64,000 nucleotides of DNA from NCBI RefSeq assembly GCF_000013205.1, contig NC_007775.1, positions 1,546,501-1,610,500 of the forward strand. The letters run 5' to 3'. Each line of letters begins with the position of its first letter. Within the stretch, counting starts at the first letter, position 1. The position numbers and the translations under genes were made by a program. Positions 34,113-43,401 of this stretch are shown here, one piece after another. Origin of the DNA: Synechococcus sp. JA-3-3Ab (GTDB lineage: Bacteria > Cyanobacteriota > Cyanobacteriia > Thermostichales > Thermostichaceae). The notes below the pieces were generated by a model that did not search any database, was not told where the DNA came from, and saw nothing but the letters and a program-made list of their open reading frames with translations.

Positions 34113-36263
34113 ATGGTCGAGATAACCCCACCTCCGGCATCCCCTCGTGTCACAATGGGTAAGGATCGGCTTTTTTTGTGTCTTGGCGCTGTGCTCAAGC
34201 TCCTGTACTACCGCGAGATCCCTTGCCCAGATACCGCTCAAGTGCTGAGCTGGCTGCAGGAGCACCTGCCTCTGCCTGCGAGCAGCCAAAAGGTACTCAC
34301 CCCCACTGGGCTACGCCTAGAGGGATCCGGAGCGCAGCTGGCCGTTTTCCTCTGGTCGGGGCTGAACACCACCTATCTCAAGATCTTTCAGTGGTCAGAG
34401 CGGCCTTTCCCCCAGCAGGGCCGCTGGCTAAAGGAAGTGGAAAGGGCTATCCAAAGCCAATTTCCCCACCGCTACCCGCAGTTGCCAGATGTCGATCTCA
34501 GCCAGGGATCCATCTTTGAGCAACTGGAGCCCTTTTACCCGCAGACGGTGAAGTATTTCCGCCGCATCCCCAACGGGGAGTTTGACCTGCAGCGGGTTTA
34601 CTGGTGGGAGAAACGCTGGCGGGAAGAAGTCCAATCCCCTCACGCTTGCCGGCCCCCCGTGCTATTTCGCCAGCCTGCCCCAGAGCCCGCCCCCCAAGAG
34701 TGGGACTTGGTGATCGTGGGCGGGGCGTTGGGGGCTATCTACGGCGCGGCCATGGCCCGCTTAGGTTACCGCGTGGCCCTGGTGGAACGGCTGCCCTTTG
34801 GCCGCATGAACCGGGAGTGGAACATCTCGCGGCGGGAGCTGCAGACGCTGGTGGAGTTTGGTCTCCTCAGCCCTGAGGAGATGGAGAGCCTCATCCTCAG
34901 GGAATACACGGATGGTTTTAACAAGTTTTTTGATGGCAACAGCCCCGTGCGCGCCCCCGTCCTGCACACGCCGACGGTGCTCAACCTGGCCATTGATGCC
35001 GAAAAGCTCCTGCAGCTCTGTGGTCAAATCTTGAGATCCAGGGGTGGTGCCATCTACGAGCGCAGCGAGTTTCAGCGGGCCTACATCGAGGAGCAAGGCG
35101 TCACGGTGGTGGTTAAGGACCTAACCACTCAAGAAGAGTTCTCTCTGGGATCCCGCCTGTTGGTGGATGCCATGGGGACGGCCTCCCCCATTGCCCAGCA
35201 GCTCTACGGCCGCCGCGCCTTCGACAGCGTTTGCCCCACGGTAGGGGCCACCATTGCAGGGGGGTTTGAGCCAGGAGTTTGGGATCCCCAATTTGGCGAC
35301 ATCCTGGCCAGCCACGGCGACATCAGCCGCGGTCGGCAGCTCATCTGGGAACTGTTCCCTGGGCCGGGGGAGGATCTCACCTTCTACCTGTTCCACTACC
35401 ACCAGGTGCATCCGGAAAACCCGGGCTCCCTCTTGGAGCTGTACGAAGACTTTTTCACCATCCTGCCGGAATACCGCCGCTGCGACCCGGAGCGCCTGCA
35501 GTGGAAAAAAGCCACCTTTGGCTACATCCCCGGACGCTTTGGCCAGCAGCCAGCTCCCCAAGAGCCCTTCGACCGCCTCCTTTTAATTGGGGATGCGGCA
35601 GCTCTGCAATCGCCCCTGAGCTTTACGGGGTTTGGATCCCTGGTGCGCAACTGCCCTCGCCTGTGCGATTTGCTGGACACAGCCTTGCGCCATAATCTCC
35701 TCAAAGCCGCCGACCTAGCCCAGATCCGCGCCTACCAGGGCAACTCCGCCGTCACTTGGCTGTTTTCGCGGGGGATGATGGTGCCCACCGGCAAGGTGTT
35801 GCCGCCCGAGCGCATCAACGCCATCCTCAACAGCTTTTTCGGTATTCTCGCCACCGAGCCGCCTGAGGTGGTGGACGACTTTATCAAAGACCGGGCTGGC
35901 TGGCTGGCCTTTAACCGCATGGCTATCAAAGCGGCTCTGCAGAACCCGCGGCTGCTGCTGTGGATCTGGGAGGCAGTAGGAGCGGAAGGCTTTGCCCAGT
36001 GGCTACCTACCTACTTCAGCTACACCGGACTGGCTTTGCTCTCGGCCCTCCTGGGAAGTTGGTTTCCCAAGCTGGTGCGGCGCCTGCAGCCCTGGCTGGA
36101 GTCCCGCTACCCCCGCCTGTGGTTGCGCTGCCTGAGCTGGAGCTACACCCTCACCTACGGGGTAGGCCAGCCGCGCCTGGAGTTTCATCTCCCCGCTCCC
36201 AGCTCTCCTGCCGCGCAAAACCTGCAAAACCCAATACCGACCTGGATAGAAGAAAGGGCCTAG
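34113..36263 (+). CDS. CruA/CruP-family lycopene cyclase-like flavoprotein
   Basis: 716 residues. FAD-dependent protein of the CruA/CruP group, cyanobacterial lycopene cyclases or their paralogues in carotenoid metabolism. Residues 1-170 form the family-specific N-terminal domain. The dinucleotide-binding motif is WDLVIVGGALGAIYGAAMARLGYRVALVER at about 197. Further landmarks are NISRRELQTLVEFGL, LLVDAMGTASPIAQ, and LLIGDAAALQSPLSFTGFGSLVRN, the second FAD-binding block. The C-terminus has hydrophobic segments suggesting membrane association. CruA (active cyclase) and CruP (paralogue) cannot be separated by eye. ATG 34155 (MGKDRLFLCL) is an alternative start. Confidence 0.83.
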   Translation: MVEITPPPASPRVTMGKDRLFLCLGAVLKLLYYREIPCPDTAQVLSWLQEHLPLPASSQKVLTPTGLRLEGSGAQLAVFLWSGLNTTYLKIFQWSERPFPQQGRWLKEVERAIQSQFPHRYPQLPDVDLSQGSIFEQLEPFYPQTVKYFRRIPNGEFDLQRVYWWEKRWREEVQSPHACRPPVLFRQPAPEPAPQEWDLVIVGGALGAIYGAAMARLGYRVALVERLPFGRMNREWNISRRELQTLVEFGLLSPEEMESLILREYTDGFNKFFDGNSPVRAPVLHTPTVLNLAIDAEKLLQLCGQILRSRGGAIYERSEFQRAYIEEQGVTVVVKDLTTQEEFSLGSRLLVDAMGTASPIAQQLYGRRAFDSVCPTVGATIAGGFEPGVWDPQFGDILASHGDISRGRQLIWELFPGPGEDLTFYLFHYHQVHPENPGSLLELYEDFFTILPEYRRCDPERLQWKKATFGYIPGRFGQQPAPQEPFDRLLLIGDAAALQSPLSFTGFGSLVRNCPRLCDLLDTALRHNLLKAADLAQIRAYQGNSAVTWLFSRGMMVPTGKVLPPERINAILNSFFGILATEPPEVVDDFIKDRAGWLAFNRMAIKAALQNPRLLLWIWEAVGAEGFAQWLPTYFSYTGLALLSALLGSWFPKLVRRLQPWLESRYPRLWLRCLSWSYTLTYGVGQPRLEFHLPAPSSPAAQNLQNPIPTWIEERA

Positions 36264-36657
36264 GCCGGAGACTTTCACCAAGCCGTTGTTTCCACCGTCT
36301 CTCTGGCGCCTCCAGGAAAGGCGGGCGTCAACTGTTTTGTCGGCAGAGTCAACTCACAAAAAATCTCGAGGAGTGCTGGCAGTCCTTGCTTTGGTTTGCT
36401 AGCAGTTTTCGGCCTTATCTGCACAAGATTGTTTGCCGCAGCAGCCGATTCCCAGGTAGTGGCCAGCGGCAAAAGAGCTGTGTCCACCTGCTCTTTACCT
36501 TGGCAATTGGCTCAAGTTGAGTATAATCAGTGCCTACCATCCACTAACCTTCAGGTTCAGGCCGAAGAGGGTTGGGAAGGGATCCCAACTTGAATCGGTC
36601 GAGGAGTTTCTGAACCTCTTTTTGCAAGGTCTCTATTTTGGCAAGAAAACTAGGACC
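36264..36657. other. 394-base non-coding gap with a promoter
   Basis: Mostly non-coding. Its clearest content is the sigma-70-type promoter at 36500-36527. A weak hairpin with a T-run (GAG at 36601-36603 and GTT against AACCTC, then TTTTT) sits just before the next gene and could attenuate it. A frame opening at TTG 36396 has a hydrophobic start but no ribosome-binding site and overlaps the promoter, so I do not call it. Confidence 0.5.
36500..36527 (+). promoter_or_regulatory. Sigma-70-type promoter
   Basis: TTGGCA (36500-36505) and TATAAT (36522-36527) with a 16-base spacer, a near-consensus match. It points at the 112-residue gene starting at 36658, leaving a leader of about 125 bases. 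Confidence 0.7.
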
Positions 36658-36996
36658 ATGGTTTATACTTTTGAAATCATCGGCATTGCCCCTGCCCTCG
36701 ATTTTTTCTGGCAGCAGCAGGAGCTGGCAAAGCGGCCTTGTCGGGTAGAGTACCTGGGCACCCGCCCTTGCACCCTGGATGCGCTGCTGGGATCCTTGGA
36801 GGAGGTGCCGGCGCGGCGGGGCTGGGATTTGGATCAGCTAATCGAAGCGGTTATTCGCTTCTGGTGCAACAATCCCGACTTGGTCAGTTTGTGGCGGTCT
36901 CGCTTTCAGGATGCCGGAGAAGATGTCCTGCTGATCTCGCGGGTGGGGCCCATTCAATCCCTACAGCAGGAGTTTGAGTGGCTGCTCAACCAATGA
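36658..36996 (+). CDS. Conserved cyanobacterial hypothetical protein (112 aa)
   Basis: Function not recognised; the sequence pattern is familiar as a widespread cyanobacterial small protein. Starts MVYTFEIIGIAPALDFFWQQQE; the middle has RVEYLGTRPCTLDALLGSLEEVP, and a helical C-terminus ends IQSLQQEFEWLLNQ. Soluble, no signal peptide. ATG 36658 is preferred over the longer frame from 36517, whose first 47 codons overlap the promoter. A strong promoter lies 130 bases upstream. Confidence 0.72.
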   Translation: MVYTFEIIGIAPALDFFWQQQELAKRPCRVEYLGTRPCTLDALLGSLEEVPARRGWDLDQLIEAVIRFWCNNPDLVSLWRSRFQDAGEDVLLISRVGPIQSLQQEFEWLLNQ

Positions 36997-37038
36997 GATC
37001 CCTAAACCGGGTAGGCTAAGGGCAGGATTGTTTCGTAA

Positions 37039-37386
<348 letters not shown>

Positions 37387-37467
37387 CTTCGGGTTTTGCC
37401 GCCAAGTGGGGCCTCTACAGCTAGAATGCTGCCATTGAGGGTGGCTGGCAGGCGAGGTTTAGAGGCG

Positions 37468-38118
37468 ATGGAGTGGCATGTTACCGATGCGGAAAGCCTG
37501 ATGATCATCGACCAGGAGGTGGGCAAGCACGAGCTTTCCCCCGCCGAGTATGAGGTGGTTCGTCGAGTTATTTACGCTACTGCAGATTTCGAGTATCTCC
37601 ACCTCATCCGTTTTGGCAACGAAGCCCTGCAGGCTGGGGCGGCGGCTTTGGCGGCGCGCACCACCATTGTGGTGGACGAGCCGATGGTGCAGGTAGGCAT
37701 CGCGCGGGCCGTGCAGAACACCTTCTCCAACCCCATCTACTGCGGCAGCGAAGCTGTCACCCGCCCCCAGAGGGACAAGACCCGCTCTGCCTGGGGCCTG
37801 CAAACCCTAGCTCAGCGCTACCCTGAGGCAATCTTTGTCATTGGCCAATCCCAGACGGCTCTTTCCACCCTGGTGCAGTTGATCGCCGAGAAAGAGGTAT
37901 CCCCTGCCCTGGTCATCGCGACGCCGGCTGGGTTTGTGGATGTGGTGAAAGCCAAGCAGGAGCTGGCCGATTCCATGGTGCCCCACATCCGCACTGAGGG
38001 ACGGAAGGGCGGCCCTGCAGTGGCGGCGGCGGTCTTGGATGGCCTGCTGGATTTGGCTTGGCAGGCCTATGTGGGAGCCAGCAGCCCAAGCCCTACTGGC
38101 AAATCAGTTAGCGGATAG
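37468..38118 (+). CDS. cobH: Precorrin-8X methylmutase
   Basis: 216 residues. Moves the methyl group of precorrin-8X from C11 to C12, giving hydrogenobyrinic acid (or cobyrinic acid in the cobalt-early route, where the gene is called cbiC). Seen: SLMIIDQEVGKHELSPAEYEVVRRVIYATADFEY, GAAALAARTTIVVDEPMVQVGIAR, ATPAGFVDVVKAKQEL and RKGGPAVAAAVLDGLLDLA. ATG 37468 starts the conserved region; the frame to 37396 adds a non-conserved leader. The CbiG-CobJ fusion at 53.3 kb belongs to the same pathway. Confidence 0.92.
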   Translation: MEWHVTDAESLMIIDQEVGKHELSPAEYEVVRRVIYATADFEYLHLIRFGNEALQAGAAALAARTTIVVDEPMVQVGIARAVQNTFSNPIYCGSEAVTRPQRDKTRSAWGLQTLAQRYPEAIFVIGQSQTALSTLVQLIAEKEVSPALVIATPAGFVDVVKAKQELADSMVPHIRTEGRKGGPAVAAAVLDGLLDLAWQAYVGASSPSPTGKSVSG

Positions 38119-38291
38119 AGGGGAGCTCCGTTGATCTGATGATCTAAATGGTTCTGATCCAGATCACAGGCTTGGCAGGATCTCCGTCATGCTTCCCTCG
38201 GTCTGGCTTCGAGAAGATGGGAGCTATCTTCTCAGTGCCGGACAAAAAAGCCCGAGAAGCGGCTAGTCGAGGCAGAGCGAGGGATCCGGTC

Positions 38292-38666
38292 ATGCAGCAG
38301 TTCATTTGGGTTTGGGGAAGCGGCTGGCTTTTGGCTATGGCCTTGGCCAGGGGAGGATGGGCCCAAGCGGAGGTAGCGGCTCTTTTGCCCGCCGGACAGC
38401 CGGCTATATCGCCCTCTCTCCCTGTGCCGTCGAACATCGACCAGAGGGAAGCTCGACTCAGCCCCTACCAGCGCTGGCAACAGCAGCATGCTGCCGCGGA
38501 GATTCCCTCTTCTGGGTTTGGGGAGGTCTTCTACCGCCTCGCTCAGAAAGCGGAACAGAGCCCAGAGGGGCTGCCTTTTCCACTGCGGCCAGCCGGGATC
38601 CCTCTGGGAGAGGGTAGCCCTTTTTTCCTCCATGTCAACGGGCTGGTCTACCAACTGTCCTATTGA
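38292..38666 (+). CDS. Hypothetical exported protein
   Basis: 124 residues from the ATG at 38292. Residues 1-25 look like a Sec signal peptide (WVWGSGWLLAMALARGGWAQA, cleavage after AQA). The mature part is Pro/Gln-rich and ends GSPFFLHVNGLVYQLSY. No recognised domain. The frame extends to 38148, but that part has no coding character. Convergent with the flavodiiron gene. A role in the envelope is inference from the signal peptide alone. Confidence 0.55.
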   Translation: MQQFIWVWGSGWLLAMALARGGWAQAEVAALLPAGQPAISPSLPVPSNIDQREARLSPYQRWQQQHAAAEIPSSGFGEVFYRLAQKAEQSPEGLPFPLRPAGIPLGEGSPFFLHVNGLVYQLSY

Positions 38667-38746
38667 AATAGGCGGGGAGGTTTTCGCGTTAGCAGGACGG
38701 CTATTTCAAGCCCTGCTGAACCTCTCCTCTCCCTGGGGGTGAGGGA

Positions 38747-40477
38747 TCAGTAATGATTCCCCACCTTGCGGTGGTGGACGGCGGTGAGGCCCTCCAGGTT
38801 GGAGACCCGCCCGGCTTCTAGGGTGCTGTAGACCACCCAGTGGTCGCTGGTTTCTAGGCGGCTGGCCACGCGGCACTCCAGGTAGGCCAAGGCATCGGCC
38901 AAGATGGGGGATCCGTTGGCGGCGGGGTAGGTCTTGATGCCGGCAAAGCGGTCGGCTCCCGGCGGGAAGCGCTTCAGGAAGTGGCGCATTAGGGACTGGT
39001 GATGGCCTTCCTGCAACACGTTGAGGACAAAGGTATCGCCCACCTGCAGGAAGGACTCGATGGCCCGGTCTTTGGCCACGGCAACGCTGATCCCCGGCGG
39101 ATCGCTGCTGGCCTGGGCCACCCAGGAGGCGAGCATGGCGCTGGTGGCCTGCCCTTTGCGGGCGGTGAGGATGTAAAGGCCATTGCTGATGCGGCCTAGG
39201 GCGCGATCCAAGTCGGCATCCAGGGCTTTCATCTGCTGAATGGTGCGATCCCGCGTTAGCCACTGCCCCAGGTCGGTGCCGGCTTCCTCCGCCAATTGCA
39301 GCAGGGTTTCGTCTAGGGGTTGCTTGAGGAGAATAGGAGGGAACACTTCTTTGGCGCCCATCTCCTGCAGCGTGTTGCGGCAGAGGTAGACCGACTCGTC
39401 ATCTGCTCCCCCCGACTCGAACAGGCCAAAGCCTTGTTTGCTGTGGGCAGCAGCCAGGAGGGTTTTCAGCAGCACCTGGGTGGAGGCCGCATCAGGCCCC
39501 GCTTGGGGCGGCATGCCTATCACCACACCAGCGGCCAAGCTCATCAGCTCGCGCACCTCGTGGGCATCCAGCAGCCGCAGATCCGCCAGCTCTACGGCAA
39601 CGCCGGTTTTTTGGATGCCGCGGGCAATGGCTTGGGCCAATGCTTCCGCCTGGCCATAGCCCGATAGGTAGAACACCGCCACCATTCGTTCGGCTTTGGC
39701 CTGCTCCAGGCTCCAAGTGCGGTAGTGCTCCACCCAATCAGACAGGTGGTGGTGCAGCAGGGGGCCGTGGCCGGTAGCAATGGCGGCGATGGGGGGCAGG
39801 GACTCCATGCGCTTCAGGGCCGAGAGTACCGAGCGGGCGTTGGGCCCCATGAGGCAGTCGTAGTAGAGCTTGAAGTCGGCCTGTAGCAGGTGGGGATGCT
39901 CGTCCCAGGCAAAGTCATCGCAGTAGTGCATCCCAAAGACGTCGCAGGTGTAGAGGATCTGCGTGCCGTGGTCGTAGGTGAGGATGGTGTCGGGCCAGTG
40001 CAGGTTGGGAGCAGAGATGAACTCCAGAACATGTCCCTTGCCCAGATCCAGGCGATCCCCCTGCTTGACCACCAGGTGCCGGAAGGGGCGATGCACCAGG
40101 TTTTCCAAAAATTGCACGGCCACTTTGGAGGCCACTACCGTCATTTGGGGCGCCAGCTCCAGCAGATCCCCGACTAGGCCGCTGTGATCCGGCTCGGTGT
40201 GGCTGACCACCAGGTAGTCGAGGGTGGCGGGATCCAGGAGGCCTCGCAGCAGATCCAGGTACAACTGGCGAAACTTCTCGTGGGAGGTGTCGATGAGGGC
40301 CACCTTCTCCCCGCGAATTAAAAAGGAGTTGTAGGTGGTGCCGTTTTCCAGGGCGAACTCGATATCAAACCGATCCCGATCCCAGTCCTGGGAGCGGATG
40401 GCAAGGGTATCGGCTCCAATGAGCAGCGTCTGCAGCGTAAGATGGCCTGAACGCGGTGCAACTGCCGTAACGGCCAT
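38747..40477 (-). CDS. Class-C flavodiiron protein (Flv3/Flv4 type)
   Basis: About 576 residues with three domains: a metallo-beta-lactamase diiron domain (about 30-260), flavodoxin (about 265-410) and a C-terminal flavin-reductase domain (about 435-570, GRISNGLYILTARKGQ). These proteins reduce O2 to water with electrons from photosystem I. The diiron ligands are intact: HTEPDH, the His in APNLHWPD, the Asp in CDVFGMH, and ATGHGP. Flv1 and Flv2 proteins have lost several of these, so this is Flv3- or Flv4-like. ATG 40477 follows an AGAGGGGG ribosome-binding site; the frame to 40495 would use TTG. No flv partner is adjacent. Confidence 0.93.
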   Translation of the reverse strand: MAVTAVAPRSGHLTLQTLLIGADTLAIRSQDWDRDRFDIEFALENGTTYNSFLIRGEKVALIDTSHEKFRQLYLDLLRGLLDPATLDYLVVSHTEPDHSGLVGDLLELAPQMTVVASKVAVQFLENLVHRPFRHLVVKQGDRLDLGKGHVLEFISAPNLHWPDTILTYDHGTQILYTCDVFGMHYCDDFAWDEHPHLLQADFKLYYDCLMGPNARSVLSALKRMESLPPIAAIATGHGPLLHHHLSDWVEHYRTWSLEQAKAERMVAVFYLSGYGQAEALAQAIARGIQKTGVAVELADLRLLDAHEVRELMSLAAGVVIGMPPQAGPDAASTQVLLKTLLAAAHSKQGFGLFESGGADDESVYLCRNTLQEMGAKEVFPPILLKQPLDETLLQLAEEAGTDLGQWLTRDRTIQQMKALDADLDRALGRISNGLYILTARKGQATSAMLASWVAQASSDPPGISVAVAKDRAIESFLQVGDTFVLNVLQEGHHQSLMRHFLKRFPPGADRFAGIKTYPAANGSPILADALAYLECRVASRLETSDHWVVYSTLEAGRVSNLEGLTAVHHRKVGNHY

Positions 40478-40591
40478 GTTTTCCCCCTCTGCCAAATGGC
40501 AACTTTACCTAACTGCCCTCTGCACTCATCGTAACCGTGATGTAACTAAATGTTGAGGAGCCGCCAAGTTTTGATTTTCTGATGAAATGCT

Positions 40592-42358
40592 TCAGGGATC
40601 CCCAAACTGCCGACCCCCGCAGGGTCTGGGAGCAAAAGCTGCGGCAAACTGGGCCAGGGTGTGGCGCAGTTGATCCAAGTTTTGGCCGTTGGCGGCGGAC
40701 ACAAACAGGGCCTTGGGGTAGAGCAGGCGCACGTCCTCGACCCATTCGGGATCGAGGCGGTCAATTTTGTTAAACACCAGTTGTCGCGGGCCGGTGGCCA
40801 GGGGCATCTCGTCCAGCAATGTTTCCACCGCCTCGATGTGCCCTTCCCAGTTGGGGTGGGAGAGATCCACCACGTGCAGCAGGGCATCCGCCTCCGTCAC
40901 CTCCTCCAGCGTGGCCTGGAAGGCCTCTACCAATTGCTCAGGCAGCTCGGTTAAGAATCCCACCGTGTCGGTCAACAGCACTGCCTGCTGGCCGGGCAGC
41001 TCCAGCCGCCGCGTAGTGGGATCCAAGGTGGCAAAGAGTTGGTCGGCCACGTAGACCTGGGCCTGGGTGAGGGCGTTGAGAAGGGTGGACTTGCCGGCGT
41101 TGGTGTAGCCCACCAGGGCCACCACGGGAATTTGGGATCCCTCCCGTCGCTGGCGCAGCCGTTGCCGGTGGCGGCGCAGCTCTTCCACCTCTTGCCGCAG
41201 CTTGCCGATGCGCCGCTGGATGGCCCGCCGCTCCATTTCCAGTTGGGTTTCCCCCGGGCCACGGGTGCCGATGCCCCCACCTAGCCGAGACATGGTGCGC
41301 CCTCGACCGGCCAAGCGAGGCAGCAAATACTGCAGTTGCGCCAGCTCCACCTGCAATTTCCCGGCCCGGGTTCTGGCCCGCTGGGCAAAAATATCCAGGA
41401 TCACCTCGCTGCGATCCACCACCCGCACTCCCAGGGCCTCTTCCAGGGTGCGCACCTGGCTGGGGGTAAGTTCCCGGTCGAACACCACCAAGTTAGCGCC
41501 CAGATCCTGGACCAGCAGCGCCAGCTCTTGCACCTTACCGGATCCGATTACCGTGGCCGAATTGGGGCCTTCCCGCCTCTGCCAGAGGGCTTGCAGCACC
41601 TGTCCGCCGGCACTCTCCACCAGGCGGCTCAGCTCCGCCAACCCATCCATGAGATCCTCGTAGCTCTGCCCGGACTCCTGCAGCCCCACCAGGATGGCCC
41701 GATCCTGATCCAGATCCACCTGGCGGGCGGTCAACTGGCGCCGAAACCCATCCTCCAGCTCCGCCACCAGCTCCTGCAGATCCTGTTCTGCCAGGATCCC
41801 CAAAGGCAAAGGCTCAGAAACCTGCCAACGGCGCTCTCCCTCCGGCAGCAGATGGGCCAGATAGGCCCGGTGAACAAAGCCCGTAGCCGCTCCTCCCCGG
41901 CGTCGGTGCCCTCCTGACTTGGACACGGAAAGGGTGATGAGGGCATCCAAACGCTGCAGGGCCATGGCCGTCAGCGCTTTTTGACCGGGGCCCCCCTCCC
42001 CCATTTGGGTGGTGATGCAGCGGATCCCGGATAGGCGCTCGGCCCCCTGGCGGGGCAATTCCCAAGCGGGAATCTGGGTTTCAAAAGGGGATCCCACCCC
42101 TACGCGGATCACCTGGCCGCGCCGGTTGAGGTAAACGCTGATGGGCCGGCCTTCCAACTCTTGGGTCAGGGATCCCAGCCGTTGGGCAAACTCCACCGTC
42201 ACCAAGCGGTCGGGGGGTAGGCGCAGTTGGTAAAGCCGTTGCAGTTGCTTTTGTTGGTGGGGCTTTAACCCTTTGGCCTGTTCGCGAAAGCCTCGCGTAG
42301 CGATAGCAGAGCTGAAGCGGGGGTTGGTCTGATGGCGAGAGGTGCTAGCCCTGGGCAT
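40592..42358 (-). CDS. hflX: GTPase HflX
   Basis: 588 residues, long for HflX because of a cyanobacterial N-terminal extension (about 1-215). The HflX domain follows: VFDRELTPSQVRTLEEALG, the family signature RLGGGIGTRGPGETQLEMERR, and the G domain with G1 GYTNAGKST, G3 DTVGFL and G4 NKIDRL. HflX binds 50S subunits and rescues stalled or heat-stressed ribosomes by splitting them. The C-terminus is short. Transcribed in the same direction as the flavodiiron gene, about 115 bases upstream of it. Confidence 0.95.
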   Translation of the reverse strand: MPRASTSRHQTNPRFSSAIATRGFREQAKGLKPHQQKQLQRLYQLRLPPDRLVTVEFAQRLGSLTQELEGRPISVYLNRRGQVIRVGVGSPFETQIPAWELPRQGAERLSGIRCITTQMGEGGPGQKALTAMALQRLDALITLSVSKSGGHRRRGGAATGFVHRAYLAHLLPEGERRWQVSEPLPLGILAEQDLQELVAELEDGFRRQLTARQVDLDQDRAILVGLQESGQSYEDLMDGLAELSRLVESAGGQVLQALWQRREGPNSATVIGSGKVQELALLVQDLGANLVVFDRELTPSQVRTLEEALGVRVVDRSEVILDIFAQRARTRAGKLQVELAQLQYLLPRLAGRGRTMSRLGGGIGTRGPGETQLEMERRAIQRRIGKLRQEVEELRRHRQRLRQRREGSQIPVVALVGYTNAGKSTLLNALTQAQVYVADQLFATLDPTTRRLELPGQQAVLLTDTVGFLTELPEQLVEAFQATLEEVTEADALLHVVDLSHPNWEGHIEAVETLLDEMPLATGPRQLVFNKIDRLDPEWVEDVRLLYPKALFVSAANGQNLDQLRHTLAQFAAAFAPRPCGGRQFGDP

Positions 42359-42447
42359 GGGGACGGGGAAAGACCCAAAAACAAGCTTTCATCTACCATA
42401 CACGCTAGCTGACAGCAGGAACTTGGGATCCAAAAGCAACGGCGGCA

Positions 42448-42464
42448 AACACTGGCCCAGTGTT
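42448..42464. repeat. Perfect 17-bp palindrome
   Basis: AACACTGG-C-CCAGTGTT, eight-base arms around a single central base, in the 271-base gap between hflX and the DUF488 gene. It could be a dimeric regulator site about 90 bases upstream of hflX (minus strand). No U-tract follows on either side, and the single-base centre is poor for an RNA hairpin. The rest of the gap shows no convincing gene. Confidence 0.65.
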
Positions 42465-42629
42465 GGATCTGCCCAAGCGGGGATCCCTGTATTGAGCTTG
42501 CTGTCGGTGAGAGAGTTTCCAAATCGGTTGGGCAGTCAGGGATCCCTTTCGCTCCGTGTTGCCGGAATCCTGCTGCAACTCGGAGTAGCTGCATAAATCG
42601 GAAAAATCCGTAGTGCCAGCTCTTAGTTA

Positions 42630-43061
42630 TCATAGATGCACGATTTCAACATCACCCCATTTTCTGTGCAAATATTCAGCAACCAGCCTACGATGACAGT
42701 GCTCAGGTGTAGCTTCACTACAAAGCAGACATCCTCCATCGAGAATACTTTTATCCACTTGATCTTCAATGCGACGCTCGGCCATCAGCGACAAAAACTG
42801 TCTCTCGTAGTTAGACCATTCACCACTGGCTTTGTAAGCATCGAGAATCTCTTGAGTTGGTGCAAGTTCCGGCAAATGAACATATCCAAGCTTGCAGATC
42901 TCGTGAAGAAAAAACTCTAGATCCCTCTTTTTCGTGAATCCCGCCAGTTGCGAGGTGTTATTAAGTCGAGTATCAACAACTCGAACCAGACCAGGCTGTT
43001 TTAAGCGATTAAAAAATTGCTCTGCACTTTTCTTCGTAAACCCTATCGTAAATATCTTCAT
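42630..43061 (-). CDS. DUF488-family protein
   Basis: 143 residues. Begins MKIFTIGFTKKSAEQFFNRLK, with the family landmarks VRVVDTRLNNTSQLAGFTKKRDLEFFL, YERQFLSLM and the cysteine-containing CLLCSEATPEHCHRRLVAEYL. The fold is not catalytically characterised; DUF488 genes often occur in accessory islands. The start codon overlaps the stop of a 59-codon frame upstream by four bases (ATGA), indicating coupling. Lower GC than the flanking genes, consistent with an acquired segment. Confidence 0.88.
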   Translation of the reverse strand: MKIFTIGFTKKSAEQFFNRLKQPGLVRVVDTRLNNTSQLAGFTKKRDLEFFLHEICKLGYVHLPELAPTQEILDAYKASGEWSNYERQFLSLMAERRIEDQVDKSILDGGCLLCSEATPEHCHRRLVAEYLHRKWGDVEIVHL

Positions 43062-43237
43062 GGCCTCGCGCTCCGCTCATCACTTTTTGACATTTTCTCA
43101 TCTCGATAGGCGACACGCCTGCCTTGAATGAGATAGGCTTCGGCTATAAACTCTTCCCGACTTCTAAACAAGTCCCCCTCTGGAAGTTTGCAAAGGGCAA
43201 GAAGACGAGATTCTAGAGCCTCATGAGACGCATCCAT
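43058..43237 (-). CDS. Small ORF coupled to the DUF488 gene (59 aa)
   Basis: Function not recognised. Begins MDASHEALESRLLALCKLPEGD; the middle FRSREEFIAEAYLIQGRRVAYRDEKM looks like a compact helical protein. The ATG lies inside the remnant of the dual-OB-like gene, in another frame, and the stop shares ATGA with the DUF488 start. It may be a real small partner or a by-product of the deletion that truncated the neighbour. Confidence 0.45.
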   Translation of the reverse strand: MDASHEALESRLLALCKLPEGDLFRSREEFIAEAYLIQGRRVAYRDEKMSKSDERSARP

Positions 43238-43335
43238 TCCCCCGGCTCTCCGTTCTGCCATTCCTTGCCGGCAATACAGCGACCGGCCATTTTTCTGGAG
43301 TTGGCGAAACAGACAATCGTCTTGGCGTAAGACAT
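43213..43335 (-). pseudogene. Truncated remnant of a dual OB-domain protein, the usual DUF488 partner
   Basis: A 40-codon frame, ATG 43335 to TAG 43213, reads KTIVCFANSRKMAGRCIAGK and then a tract ending GEWMR. This matches my recollection of the N-terminus of 'dual OB domain-containing' proteins (CLANSRK-x-SGRCIAG...W-IRPVS). The frame then stops after five more codons, whereas the intact family is several times longer. The rest appears deleted up to the 59-codon ORF. A single 115-codon frame across the region (43058-43405) is out of phase with this homology and is not the real gene. Confidence 0.6.
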
Positions 43336-43401
43336 ACAGGCTTCTGGGGCAAGGGCAAAGGCTCAATGGGAGTAATTTTCGGCTTCTTGAAAGTCCAGTA
43401 G

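Noticed and set aside
42342-42596. 84-codon plus-strand frame between hflX and DUF488
   Set aside because: Overlaps the hflX start, no ribosome-binding site, composition not protein-like; contains the palindrome.
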